Positions 52,108-61,600 of a stretch of 64,000 nucleotides of DNA are shown here, in pieces. This stretch comes from Rhizobium sp. 11515TR (GTDB lineage Bacteria; Pseudomonadota; Alphaproteobacteria; Rhizobiales; Rhizobiaceae): the NCBI RefSeq assembly GCF_002277895.1, contig NZ_CP023000.1, positions 1,240,001-1,304,000 on the forward strand. The letters are read 5' to 3'. Position numbers and translations under genes: made by a program. The number at the start of each line of letters is the position of its first letter. Position 1 is the first letter of the stretch. The notes below the pieces were generated by a model, which had not been told where the DNA came from, searched no databases, and saw nothing but the letters and a program-made list of their open reading frames with translations.

Positions 52108-53109
52108 ATGTCGCTCGATACTTCTTCACCCGCCGCGACTGGCTTGCCGCGCCTGATCGCCGGCGGCCTGGTGCGTTACGGGCTCATCCTCGCCCTGGTT
52201 GTAGTATTTGCCGCATTTTCCCTGATCACGCCGACATTCCTGACCCTTGCCAACCTGCAGAGTATCCTTGTCAATAATTTCACGCTGCTTGCCATCGTCT
52301 CTATCGCCATGACCTTCGCCGTCGCCTCGGGCGGCATCGATCTTTCGGTGGGAACGGCGATGGATTTCGCAAGCTTTGCCTTCGTCTCGCTTGTCCTTAC
52401 CGGACAGCCGGTTGCACTTGCGGCGCTCGCCGGGTTGGCGGCCGGGGCGCTTGTCGGTGCTTTCAATGCGCTGTTGATCTCAGGGATTGGCGTCTCCCCG
52501 TTCCTTGCGACGCTCGGCACGCTGTTCATTGGCCGCAGCATCCAGCAGCTGCTGACCAATGGCGGCAATCCCGTCTATCTGCCTCCGAACGGCGTGCCGG
52601 AGGCTTTCCGTTTCCTTGGCCACGGTACGATCTGGGGTTTCCCTGTGCCGCTTGCAACCGCCATCGTCATCATCGCGATCGCTGCGGTCATTCTTGCCCG
52701 CACGCGCTTCGGCCGCATCATCCTGTCAATCGGTATCCAGCCGGGCGTCGTACGCTATTCCGGCATTGCGGCTCCCGCCTATATAGCGGCCACCTTCGTA
52801 CTGGTTGGGTTGATCGCAGCCGCCGCCGGCCTCATTCTGACTGCGACCGTCACCGTCTATATCCCATCTTCCGGCAATGCATTTCTGCTGAACGCCATCG
52901 GTGCAACCTTCATCGGCACGACGCTCAGCCCGCTCGGGCGGCCGAACGTCGCTGGCACCGTGCTGGGTGTGCTGCTGCTCAGTATCGTGGCCAATGGACT
53001 GTTATTGACCGACCTGAATTTCTATTGGCAGCAAGTCGGTACGGGAACACTGATCTTTGCCGTGCTCGCCCTGAGTTTCATAAACCGGAAAGCGGCTGAC
53101 CGCGCGTAA
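52108..53109 (+). CDS. Sugar ABC transporter permease 2 (RbsC/YjfF-like)
   Basis: A 333-residue permease of the same family as its neighbour, with MTFAVASGGIDLSVGTAMDF near residue 70. It begins two bases after the first permease. Two different permeases suggest a heterodimeric membrane part, as in the YtfT/YjfF galactofuranose importer. It is the last gene of the operon. The following 101 bases separate it from the convergent GT41 gene and show no clear terminator. Confidence 0.87.
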   Translation: MSLDTSSPAATGLPRLIAGGLVRYGLILALVVVFAAFSLITPTFLTLANLQSILVNNFTLLAIVSIAMTFAVASGGIDLSVGTAMDFASFAFVSLVLTGQPVALAALAGLAAGALVGAFNALLISGIGVSPFLATLGTLFIGRSIQQLLTNGGNPVYLPPNGVPEAFRFLGHGTIWGFPVPLATAIVIIAIAAVILARTRFGRIILSIGIQPGVVRYSGIAAPAYIAATFVLVGLIAAAAGLILTATVTVYIPSSGNAFLLNAIGATFIGTTLSPLGRPNVAGTVLGVLLLSIVANGLLLTDLNFYWQQVGTGTLIFAVLALSFINRKAADRA

Positions 53110-53210
53110 GGCAAGCCGTTAAGAATTATGGGAATCCGGTCTATCCGACCGCTATATCCGCCAAATTCTTCTCGCTCGATCTGATCCTGAAATTTACGCG
53201 CGAGGAATGC

Positions 53211-55265
53211 CTAGATTACCGTGCCATTGGGCCAGAGGCGGCCGTCTCGCTGCAATGGGGAATAATCGTGCCATTCGGCCAGCCGCTTTCCGTATTCGCG
53301 CCTGTAAGTGCTATCGTCGCAAAAGGCGATGTTGTCTTGCACCAATCCAACGCCAATCTCATAGTAGACATCGAGGTTGCGCAAGTCCGGCTGAGGAGTG
53401 TTTCCTTGCTCCGCTTCCCGTTGCATTTGCCAGAACAGCGTCTCCAGGCGCTGAACGAGAGCCGGAATATCGCGTAACACGCTTGTGTTCCGTTGCTCCT
53501 GCATAGACGCTCTTATTCTCTTCAGGCTTGTTGGATCCTTTGCAAATCCGATGGCCTTTTCAATGTAGTCTTGCGGATCGGAGCAAATCAGCTGCGTCGC
53601 GCCGGCAGCTGCAACGATGCTATGGCAGAAGCGTGCTGCAAAGCTCTTGCCTGGAATGGTGAGGACAGGCAAGCCCATGGTCAGGGCATCGGCTGCGGTC
53701 GAATGTGCTCCATAGGGAAATGTGTCGAGGAAAAGATCGGCAAGGCCAATCCTGGCAAGGTGTTTGGCGTTTGGTGCCTTGGTTGCAAAGATGAGACGTT
53801 CAGGTGCGACACCAGCTTTTGCCGCGATCTGGCGCAGACGTGCATCGACATCGTCACTGCCGCTCAGCAGCCATAATACGCTGTCGGATGTCGACGCGAG
53901 AATTTCCATCCACTGCGCAAACGTCTCCCTCGTGATCTTCTGCATACCGTTGAAGCAGGCGAAGACGAAGTTGCCTTCCGGCAAGCCCGTTTCGGGGCGT
54001 GTCGGCTTTTCGGCGATCGCTCTCTTGCGGTCAATAGGCTGGGTACAAGGGATCCTCCGGACCTTTTCCGAATAGAAGATCTCATTTTCCGGGGGAATGA
54101 CGTGTTCGTCCGCGATGATATAGTGATGAAAAGGACTGCCCATCGTGCCCGGATAGCCGCAGAAATTGACGATGACGGGGGCCGGTCGATATGCAAAGAT
54201 CTTCGTTCGTGCATGCTTGGTATAGCCATTGACGTCGATGAGGATATCGATGTCATCGTCTGCGATCTGCCGTGCCGCATCCTGATCACTGAGCGTAGCG
54301 ATATCGCGCCAGCAGTCGACGACGGCTTTCATGCGTGTTTGCGTGGCGTCTTGCTCCACTGGCTCGCCGCAGTAATAGGCGTAGATCTCGACGCTTTGCT
54401 TGTCGTGTAGCTCCAGCACTTCCCTGAGTGCGAAGCCGACCGCGTGATCGCGCAGATCCGACGATACGTAGCCGATGCGAAGCCGCTGAGCGGTTCCGGA
54501 TTTTTTGCGCGGCATCTTGCGAGGAAATCCGCTTATGTCGGGCCGACCGACAAAGGATTTGTTGTATTGATAGGCTCTTGCGAGCTGAAACAGGGGATCG
54601 TCGGAATAGCAGGCAAGCGTCAGCGGCGACATGGAATCGAGGAGCTGACGGGTGGAGACGTGGTCGGATGACGCAAGAACGGGCCATTTGCATTGACGCT
54701 GCCGCAAGGCGCTCCAATGCTGCCCGGCCTCGCTCTTGTCGGGTCGTAGTTCGATAGCCTGCCAAAGCGCCGCTTCGGCATCATCCAAAAGACCCGCATT
54801 TTCCATGACGCGGCCAATATGCTGAAGCGCCATGAGGCGATGTGCGAGCTTGTCGGGAGTGCTTTCAGCCGTCATCTCGACGAAGCTTCGCCATTGCACG
54901 ATGGCTTGCGCCGCAACGCCGCTATCTTCCAATGCCCGTCCGAGATTGATGTGTGCGGGGCCGAATTGCGGATCGAGCTTCAAGCAGGCGCGCAGCGCCT
55001 GAATGGAGCCTGCTATGTCGCCGAGCTGCCGCAGCGTGACCGAATAGTTGAAGTAAACGAGATGCAGGTAAGGATGGCCATCGTTGAACGCAATCCAGAC
55101 CTTGTAAGCCTCCGCCGCCTCCAGCTTCAGCCCGGCGGCACTCCGCGTTTCGGCAAATTGGAACAGGTCGTTGAAGGAGAGGCGCTGCGAACACGCCAGG
55201 TCCATGATACCGGCAAGCGGCATGACCGGACTGGTGACTGAAGCATCATTGGTGACCATGGGCAT
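53211..55265 (-). CDS. TPR-containing GT41 (O-GlcNAc transferase/SPINDLY-like) glycosyltransferase
   Basis: A 684-residue cytoplasmic glycosyltransferase. Residues about 30-200 are tetratricopeptide-like helices (for example ALRACLKLDPQFGPAHINLG, then AEAALWQAIELRPDKSEAGQ). The catalytic part begins near 265 with LRIGYVSSDLRDHAVGFAL and has VNFCGYPGTMGSPFHHYI, FACFNGMQKITRETF and LADLFLDTFPYGAHSTAADA, the UDP-sugar site. GT41 enzymes transfer a sugar from a UDP donor to Ser/Thr, or to Asn in HMW1C-like members. Caulobacter FlmG, a TPR-GT41 protein, glycosylates flagellin. Here the gene is 371 bases downstream of a giant Ser/Thr-rich repeat-protein gene on the same strand and near flgE, so either could be its acceptor. 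Confidence 0.88.
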   Translation of the reverse strand: MPMVTNDASVTSPVMPLAGIMDLACSQRLSFNDLFQFAETRSAAGLKLEAAEAYKVWIAFNDGHPYLHLVYFNYSVTLRQLGDIAGSIQALRACLKLDPQFGPAHINLGRALEDSGVAAQAIVQWRSFVEMTAESTPDKLAHRLMALQHIGRVMENAGLLDDAEAALWQAIELRPDKSEAGQHWSALRQRQCKWPVLASSDHVSTRQLLDSMSPLTLACYSDDPLFQLARAYQYNKSFVGRPDISGFPRKMPRKKSGTAQRLRIGYVSSDLRDHAVGFALREVLELHDKQSVEIYAYYCGEPVEQDATQTRMKAVVDCWRDIATLSDQDAARQIADDDIDILIDVNGYTKHARTKIFAYRPAPVIVNFCGYPGTMGSPFHHYIIADEHVIPPENEIFYSEKVRRIPCTQPIDRKRAIAEKPTRPETGLPEGNFVFACFNGMQKITRETFAQWMEILASTSDSVLWLLSGSDDVDARLRQIAAKAGVAPERLIFATKAPNAKHLARIGLADLFLDTFPYGAHSTAADALTMGLPVLTIPGKSFAARFCHSIVAAAGATQLICSDPQDYIEKAIGFAKDPTSLKRIRASMQEQRNTSVLRDIPALVQRLETLFWQMQREAEQGNTPQPDLRNLDVYYEIGVGLVQDNIAFCDDSTYRREYGKRLAEWHDYSPLQRDGRLWPNGTVI

Positions 55266-55287
55266 TCCATAAACTGGCGGCAGGCAA

Positions 55288-55312
55288 GGCAGCCATTTCC
55301 ATAATGGCTGCC
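55288..55312 (-). terminator. Perfect 10-bp hairpin between repeat-protein and GT41 genes
   Basis: GGCAGCCATT (55288-55297) pairs fully with AATGGCTGCC (55303-55312) around a five-base loop. It lies 22 bases before the GT41 start codon and over 300 bases past the repeat-protein stop. There is no T-run on the minus strand, so it may regulate translation or partial termination ahead of the GT41 gene rather than act as a full terminator. Confidence 0.45.
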
Positions 55313-55636
55313 GATGCCTCGACTGTGCTTGGTTGTCGTCGGCATGTCATCAGCCTGCCGCGGGAATCGGCGGTTGCGCGCTAGCAATCAACAGCTTTCG
55401 AACGCGCCAAAGCGAATTGCAAACGACCGTGCGGGTGTCCAAGACCATGAGAGCCAGTCATACGCCGCGGATGCTGCTCGCTATGGCCCAGGCAGCTTCT
55501 GAAATCGCCCGCCGCCAGGCGCTCTGTCGCGTGATTCGATCCAGCAATGCCGGGGCATATCGCGAGCTTCAGGGTTCGCCTTCCGCGCCCTGGCTCTCGA
55601 TCTCGCCTATTGCCGTCGCAAAGCCTTTGTGCCGGT
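55313..55636. other. Intergenic stretch between repeat-protein and GT41 genes
   Basis: About 320 bases with normal GC content. Short open frames exist on the plus strand (one of 108 codons overlapping the repeat gene), but they lack a ribosome binding site and any family resemblance, so I call no gene. The stretch may carry a promoter for the GT41 gene, or be the untranslated spacer of a two-gene transcript. Confidence 0.45.
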
Positions 55637-58600
55637 TCACGTCACATAGCTCGAGATGACCGCCGCGATTTGATCCGAGTTCAGATATGCCATCTGCGAA
55701 CGCATCAACGCGAGCAACTGCGTGCTGGAAAGGCTCGCAATATCCTGCGTGGACAGGCCCGCTATGCCATTCGAGCTAAAAGCCGCGATATCCTTGGTCG
55801 AGAAGGTCGAGAGCTCCTGGGTCGTCAGGGCAGCGACCTGCGCCGAGGTCAGCCCGCTGACCTGGGATGGTGCGAGAGCCTCAGCCTGCGCCGTCGTCAG
55901 CGCCGCGATGACCCGCGTGGTCAATCCGGCGACCGCCCCCGAGTTCAATGCGGCGATATCATCGGTCGTAAAGACCGAAATATCGTCCGTATCCAGGGCC
56001 GCGACCTGAAGGGCGTTCAAGGCCCCGATCTGCGACGTTGAAAGAGCGGCGATCTGGCCCGTGCTCATTGCCGCGATCTGGCCGTAGCTCAATGAAGCGA
56101 TCTGAGACGTCGTCAGGACAGCGATCTGGTCGCTGCTGAGGGCTGCGACGACCGCCGTAGACAGTCCCTGGATCGCATCCGAGTTGATCACGGACAACTC
56201 GGCGGTGGAAATGGTTGCCAGATCCGCCGTGGTCAGTCCCGCCAGACCGGCTGAACTCAACGCTGCGATCTGGGTCGTCGAAAGCGCTTCGAACTGTTCG
56301 ATGCTGAGCACGCCGACCTGGGTACTGCTCAGGCCGGCAATGCTGCCCGTGCCGAGTGCCGCGATCTGAGCGGTGGAGAGGGAGGCGATAAAGTCGGTCG
56401 ACAGGCCCTGAACCGAGCTGGAACTGATCGCTGCGATATCGGAAGTGGAGAAGGTTGCCAGATCGGCCGAGCTGAGGCCCGCGATACCGGCGGAACTCAG
56501 GGCGGCAATCTGGGCCGTCGAAAATGCCGCGATCTGATCGGCGCTCATGGCGGAGACTTGGGTACTGCTCAAGCCGGCCACGCCCGCCGTGCTCACGGCG
56601 GCGACCTGGCTTGTCGATAAAGCGGCGATATCGGCGGTGCTCAGGACCGCGATCTGCTTTGAGCCAAGTACTGCGACTTGCGCCGCCGTCAAAGCCTCGA
56701 TTTGATCGGTGCTGAGCACGGCAATCTGCGCCGTCGTCAATCCGGCGATGCCGCCCGTACCCAAAGACGTAATCTGGGCCGTTGATAGTGCCGCGACAAT
56801 GGCAGTCGTCAGACCAGAGATGCCGTTTGAACTGATTGCCGCGATGTCCGCACTCGAGAAGGTCTGAAGATCGTCAGTTCCGAGAGCGGCAATCTGCGCG
56901 GAGCTGAGTGCTCCGACTTGGGTCGGTGTCAGGGCTTCGGCCTGGTCCGTGCTGAGAGCAGCCATCTGGCTGGTGGTGAGGCCCGCGATGCCGGCCGTGC
57001 TCAAGGCGGCGATCTGTTCTGTCGACAAGGCTGCGATTGCGGCGGTTGACAGGGCGGACATCGCGAGCGAACCGATGGCTGCCATGTCCGCGGTCGAGAA
57101 GGTCGCGAGATCGTCTGTCCCGAAGGTGGTGATCTGCTTCGAGGTGAACGCCCCAACCTGGGTCGGCGTCAAGGCTTCAGCCTGATCCGTGCTGAGTACC
57201 GCAATCTGATCGGTTGTAAGTTCGGCAATCCCGCTGGTGCTCAGCGCTGCGATCTGATTGGTGGAGAGGGCTTCGATGCCGCTCGTGCCGAGTACCGCAA
57301 TCTGTTTGGAATTGAGCGCCGCAACCTGAGCCGTGGTCAAGGCCTCCAATTGCCCAGTGCTCAGAGCCGTTATCTGTGATGTTGTCAGGCCTGCAATGCC
57401 CGATGCGCTGAGCGCTGCAACCTGATCCGTCGAGAATCCGGCGATAGTTGCCGTCGACAGGCCCTGTATCGCGCCCGAACTGATGGCCGCGATATCGGCG
57501 GTAGAAAAAGCATCCAGATCATTCGCGCTCAAAGCTGCAACCTGGGTCGAGCTCAACACGCCGATCTGCACCGTTGTCAGGGCCTCCGCCTGATCGACGC
57601 TGAGCGCTGTCAGCTGTGCCGTTGTCAGGCCAGGTATCCCGGCTGTGCTCAGCGCGGCGATTTGCGCGGTCGACATGGCTGCAATATCAGCTGTTGTCAG
57701 CGCCGAGATCTGCTTGGAGCCAAGAGTGCTGATCTGGGCTGTCGTGAGCGCCCCGACCTGGTTGGCGCTGAGAGCGGAAATCTGTAGGGTGGTGAGGCCC
57801 GCGATGCCGGCGGTGCTGATTGCCGTGATCTGATCTGTCGAGAAGGCAGCGACAGTGGCCGTCGACAGGCCGGAAATGGCGCTTGAACTGATAGCCGCGA
57901 TATCGGCCGTCGAGAATGTCTGCAGATTTGCCGCATCCAGTGTCGCAATCTGGCTCGAACTGAGAGCGGCGACCTGGGCCGAGGTTAGGGCTTCGGCCTG
58001 GGCAGTGTTCAAGACTGCGATCTGAACGCTCGTCAGCCCCGCAATGCCGAGACTGCTCAAGGCGGCGATCTGCGCTGTAGACATTGCTGCCATGTCGGCT
58101 GTTGTCAGCGCGGATACCTGCTTGGAGCCAAGAATATTGATCTGGGTCGTCGTCAGAGCTTGCACCTGACCCGTGCTCAGGGCGACGATCTGCAGGCTCG
58201 TCAGTCCGGCTGTGCCGGACGAGCTGAGGGCTGCGATCTGGGCGGTCGAAAGCGAGGCTATGTCCGCTGTGCTCAAGGCGGAAACCTGTGCGGAACTCAG
58301 CGCAGCTATCTGCTTGCTGCTCAGGGCATGGATCTGGGCGGTATTCAAGGCCGCGATCTGTTTGGTCGACAAACCGCCGATCCCCAGCGTGCTGAGGGCT
58401 GCGACCTGGTTTGTCGTCAGTGCCGCTATCGCACCCGTGGACAGGCCAGATATGGCGTTCGAGCCAATGGCCGCAATGTCCTGCGTCGAAAACACCGCTA
58501 TATCGTCTGTCGTTAGCGCGGAAAGCTGGGTCGAGTTCAAGGCCGCGACCTGCGCTGTCGTCAACGCTTCGGCCTGGATGGTGCCGAGCGCGGCGATCTG

Positions 58601-61600
58601 TTTCGTGGTGAGGCCGGTAATGCCCGAGGTGCTCAGGGCCGCCACTTGGCTCGTCGACAAAGCGGCGACTGCTGTCGTGGAAAGACCCGATATGGCGGCG
58701 GAAGTGATGGCTGCGATGTTCTTGGTCGACAGAGCAGCTATGTCATTCGTCGTCAATACGGAAAGCTGCGCAGAACTGAGCGCTGCACTTTGTGCCGTCG
58801 TCAGAGCCTGGAGCTGCCCGGTGCTCAAAGTGGCAGTCTGCTGGGTGGTCAGCCCCGCAATGCCCGATGTGCTGAGAGCCGCAATCTGGGCTGTCGACAT
58901 GGCGGCGATGGCATCTGTCGACAAGCCGGAGATGGCGGCTGCGCCGATGGCGGAAATATCTTTGGTCGAGAAAGTAGCGATATCGGCAGCACTCAGGCTG
59001 CTGATCTGTTTGGAACTCAGAGCCGCGACTTGGGCTGATGTCAGCGCCTCCGTCTGGCTGGTGTTGAAGGCAGAGATCTGTGCGGTGGTCAGGCCTGCGA
59101 TGGCCGAGCCGCCGAGGGCTGCAATCTGCGCAGTCGAAAGTGTCGCGACGATGGTCGGGTCCAAAATTCCGACCTGCGCCGAGCTCAGGGTTGCGATTTG
59201 CTTGGTCGATAGCACATCTACCTGGCTGCTGTTGAGGGCACTGATCTGATCCGTGGTCATGCCAAGGATGCCGGTCGGGCTGAGCGCGGCGATCTGCGCC
59301 GTCGAGAAGGCCGCCAAGGCTGCCGTGGACAAGCCGGAAATGGCACTCGAACCGATGGCGGCAATATCCGCGGTCGAGAGGGCCGCGACGTCGCTCGAAC
59401 CGAGGACGCCAAGCTGGGCCGAACTGAGCGCGGCGATCTGCGTCGTGGTCAAGGCGGCAAGCTGCGCACTGCTCAGGACGTTGACCTGGTCGGTGCTCAG
59501 TCCGGAAATTCCGGCAGTGCTGAGCGCAGTGATCTGGACAGTCGTAAGTGAAGCGATCCCTCCTGTGCCGAGCGCTCCCACTTGCGCCGAACTCAGCGCC
59601 GCGATTCGCGTCGTAGCCAAGGCGGCCACCTGTGCCGTGCTCAAAGCAGCGACCTGATCGGTCGTCAGGCCTGCGACGGTGGTCGTGCTGAGCGCTGCGA
59701 TCTGTTCCGTGGACAATGAACCAATGACGGACGAGCTGAGACCCGACACTGCCTTGTTCGAAATCGCGGCGATGTCGGCGGTCGAGAAGGTTGCTATATC
59801 ATCGGTACTCAAGGCGCCGAGCTGGACGGAGCTGAGTACCTTGACCTGCGCGGTGGTCAGCGCCTCTACCTGTGCCGTGCTAAGCGCGGCCATCTGCCCT
59901 GTTGTCAGGCCTATTATCCCGGAGGTGCTGAATGCAGCGATTTGTGCGGTGGAGAGGGAGGCGACGATATCCGCATCCATGATCGCAAGTTGCGATTGGC
60001 TGAGAGCCGCGATCTGATTGGTGAGCAGCGCATCGACCTGACCGGAGCTCAAGGCGCTGATCTGCGTGGTGCTGAGACCCGCAATTCCTGCTGTGCTCAA
60101 GGCCGCAATCTGAGCGGTCGTCAGCGCGGCAATCGCATCGGTCGACAGTCCCGACATCGCAGTCGAGCTGATCACGGCGATATCGGCGACCGAAAGGGCG
60201 GCGACATCATCGGTCCCGAGCGCGGATAGCTGAGCGGTCTTCAGAGCCGCGACCTGATTTGTTGTCAGGGTCGCGACTTGGGTGGTGCTGAGCGCATTGA
60301 CCTGATCGGTCGTCAAACCGCTAATCCCCGACGTGCTTATCGCGACGACCTGTGCTGTGGACAGAGCGGCGATGGCGTTGGTGTCGAAGGCCGCGATTTG
60401 CGTGGCACTGAGAGCCGTCATCCACGATGCCGGCAGGGCGGTGATCTGCGCCGTGTTGAGCGCAGCAATCTGGCTCGTCGTCAAACCGGCAATGCCGACG
60501 GCACTCAAAGAAGCGATTTGTTGCGTCGAAAGGGTCGAAATGACGCCAGTGCTCAAGCCTGTTACCGCCTTGCTGGAAAGCGCGGCAATTTCATCGGTCG
60601 TAAAGGTCGCGATATCATCGGTTCCAAGAGCGGAGACCTGGGTCGAACTCAGTTTGGCAATCTGGGCCGTCGTCAACGCCTGCGTCTGCTGGGTGCTCAA
60701 AGCTGCGATTTGATCCGTCGTCAGACCCGTGATGCCGGATGTGCTGAGGGCCGCAATCTGATTGGCGGTAAGGGATGTAATGGTGCCGGTGCCGAGGGCT
60801 GCGATCTGGCTCGACGTCAGGGTCGCGACCTGTGTCGTGCTGAGTGCCGCGAGTTGCGCGGTGCTCAAGGTTGCGATCTGATTGGTCGTCAAGTTCGCGA
60901 GCGTGCTCGTGCCCAGGGCGGCAATCTGTGTTGTCGAGAGAGCAGCGACGGCGCCGGTGCTCAAGCCTGCGATTGCCTTGCTGGCAATAGCCGCGATGTC
61001 GGCCGTCGAGAGGGCGGCCATGTCGTTTGCCGTCAGCGCCGCCATTTGCGTCGAACTCAATGCCGCGATCTGGCTGGTCGTGAGGCTTGCCAGCTGAGCA
61101 GTACCCAGCGTCGAGATCTGGGTAGTCGTCAGGCCGGTGACGGCACTCGTGGTCAGGGCCTCGAGCTGCGCGCTCGAAAGGGACGCAATGACGCTGGTAG
61201 TGAGGCCGCCGATCGCCTTGCTGGAAAGCGCGGCGATTTCGTCCGTCGTGAACGTTGCCACGTCATCGGAACCCAAGGCGGCAAGTTGAGTCGAACTCAG
61301 TACTTTGATCTGGCTCGACGACAGTGCCTCGACCTGCGCTGTTGTGAGCGCGGTGATCTGGCCCGTCGTCAACCCTGTGATTGCGGTCGTGGTCAGTGCA
61401 GCAATTTGGGCAGTTGAAAGGGCTGCGATGTCATTCGTGTTGAGAGCCACAATCTGGGCCGTTTTCAGCACGCTGATCTGGGTGGCCGTCAAGGCTGCGA
61501 CCTGTTGCGAGCTCAAGCTTGAGATCTGGCTCGTTGTCAAGCTCGCGATGGCACGCGTCGCAAGGCCCGCGATTTGGGTGCTCGAAAGTGCGGCGACCTG

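Noticed and set aside
55333..55659. A 108-codon plus-strand frame between GT41 and the repeat gene
   Set aside because: No ribosome binding site, overlaps the repeat gene end, and shows no recognisable domain.
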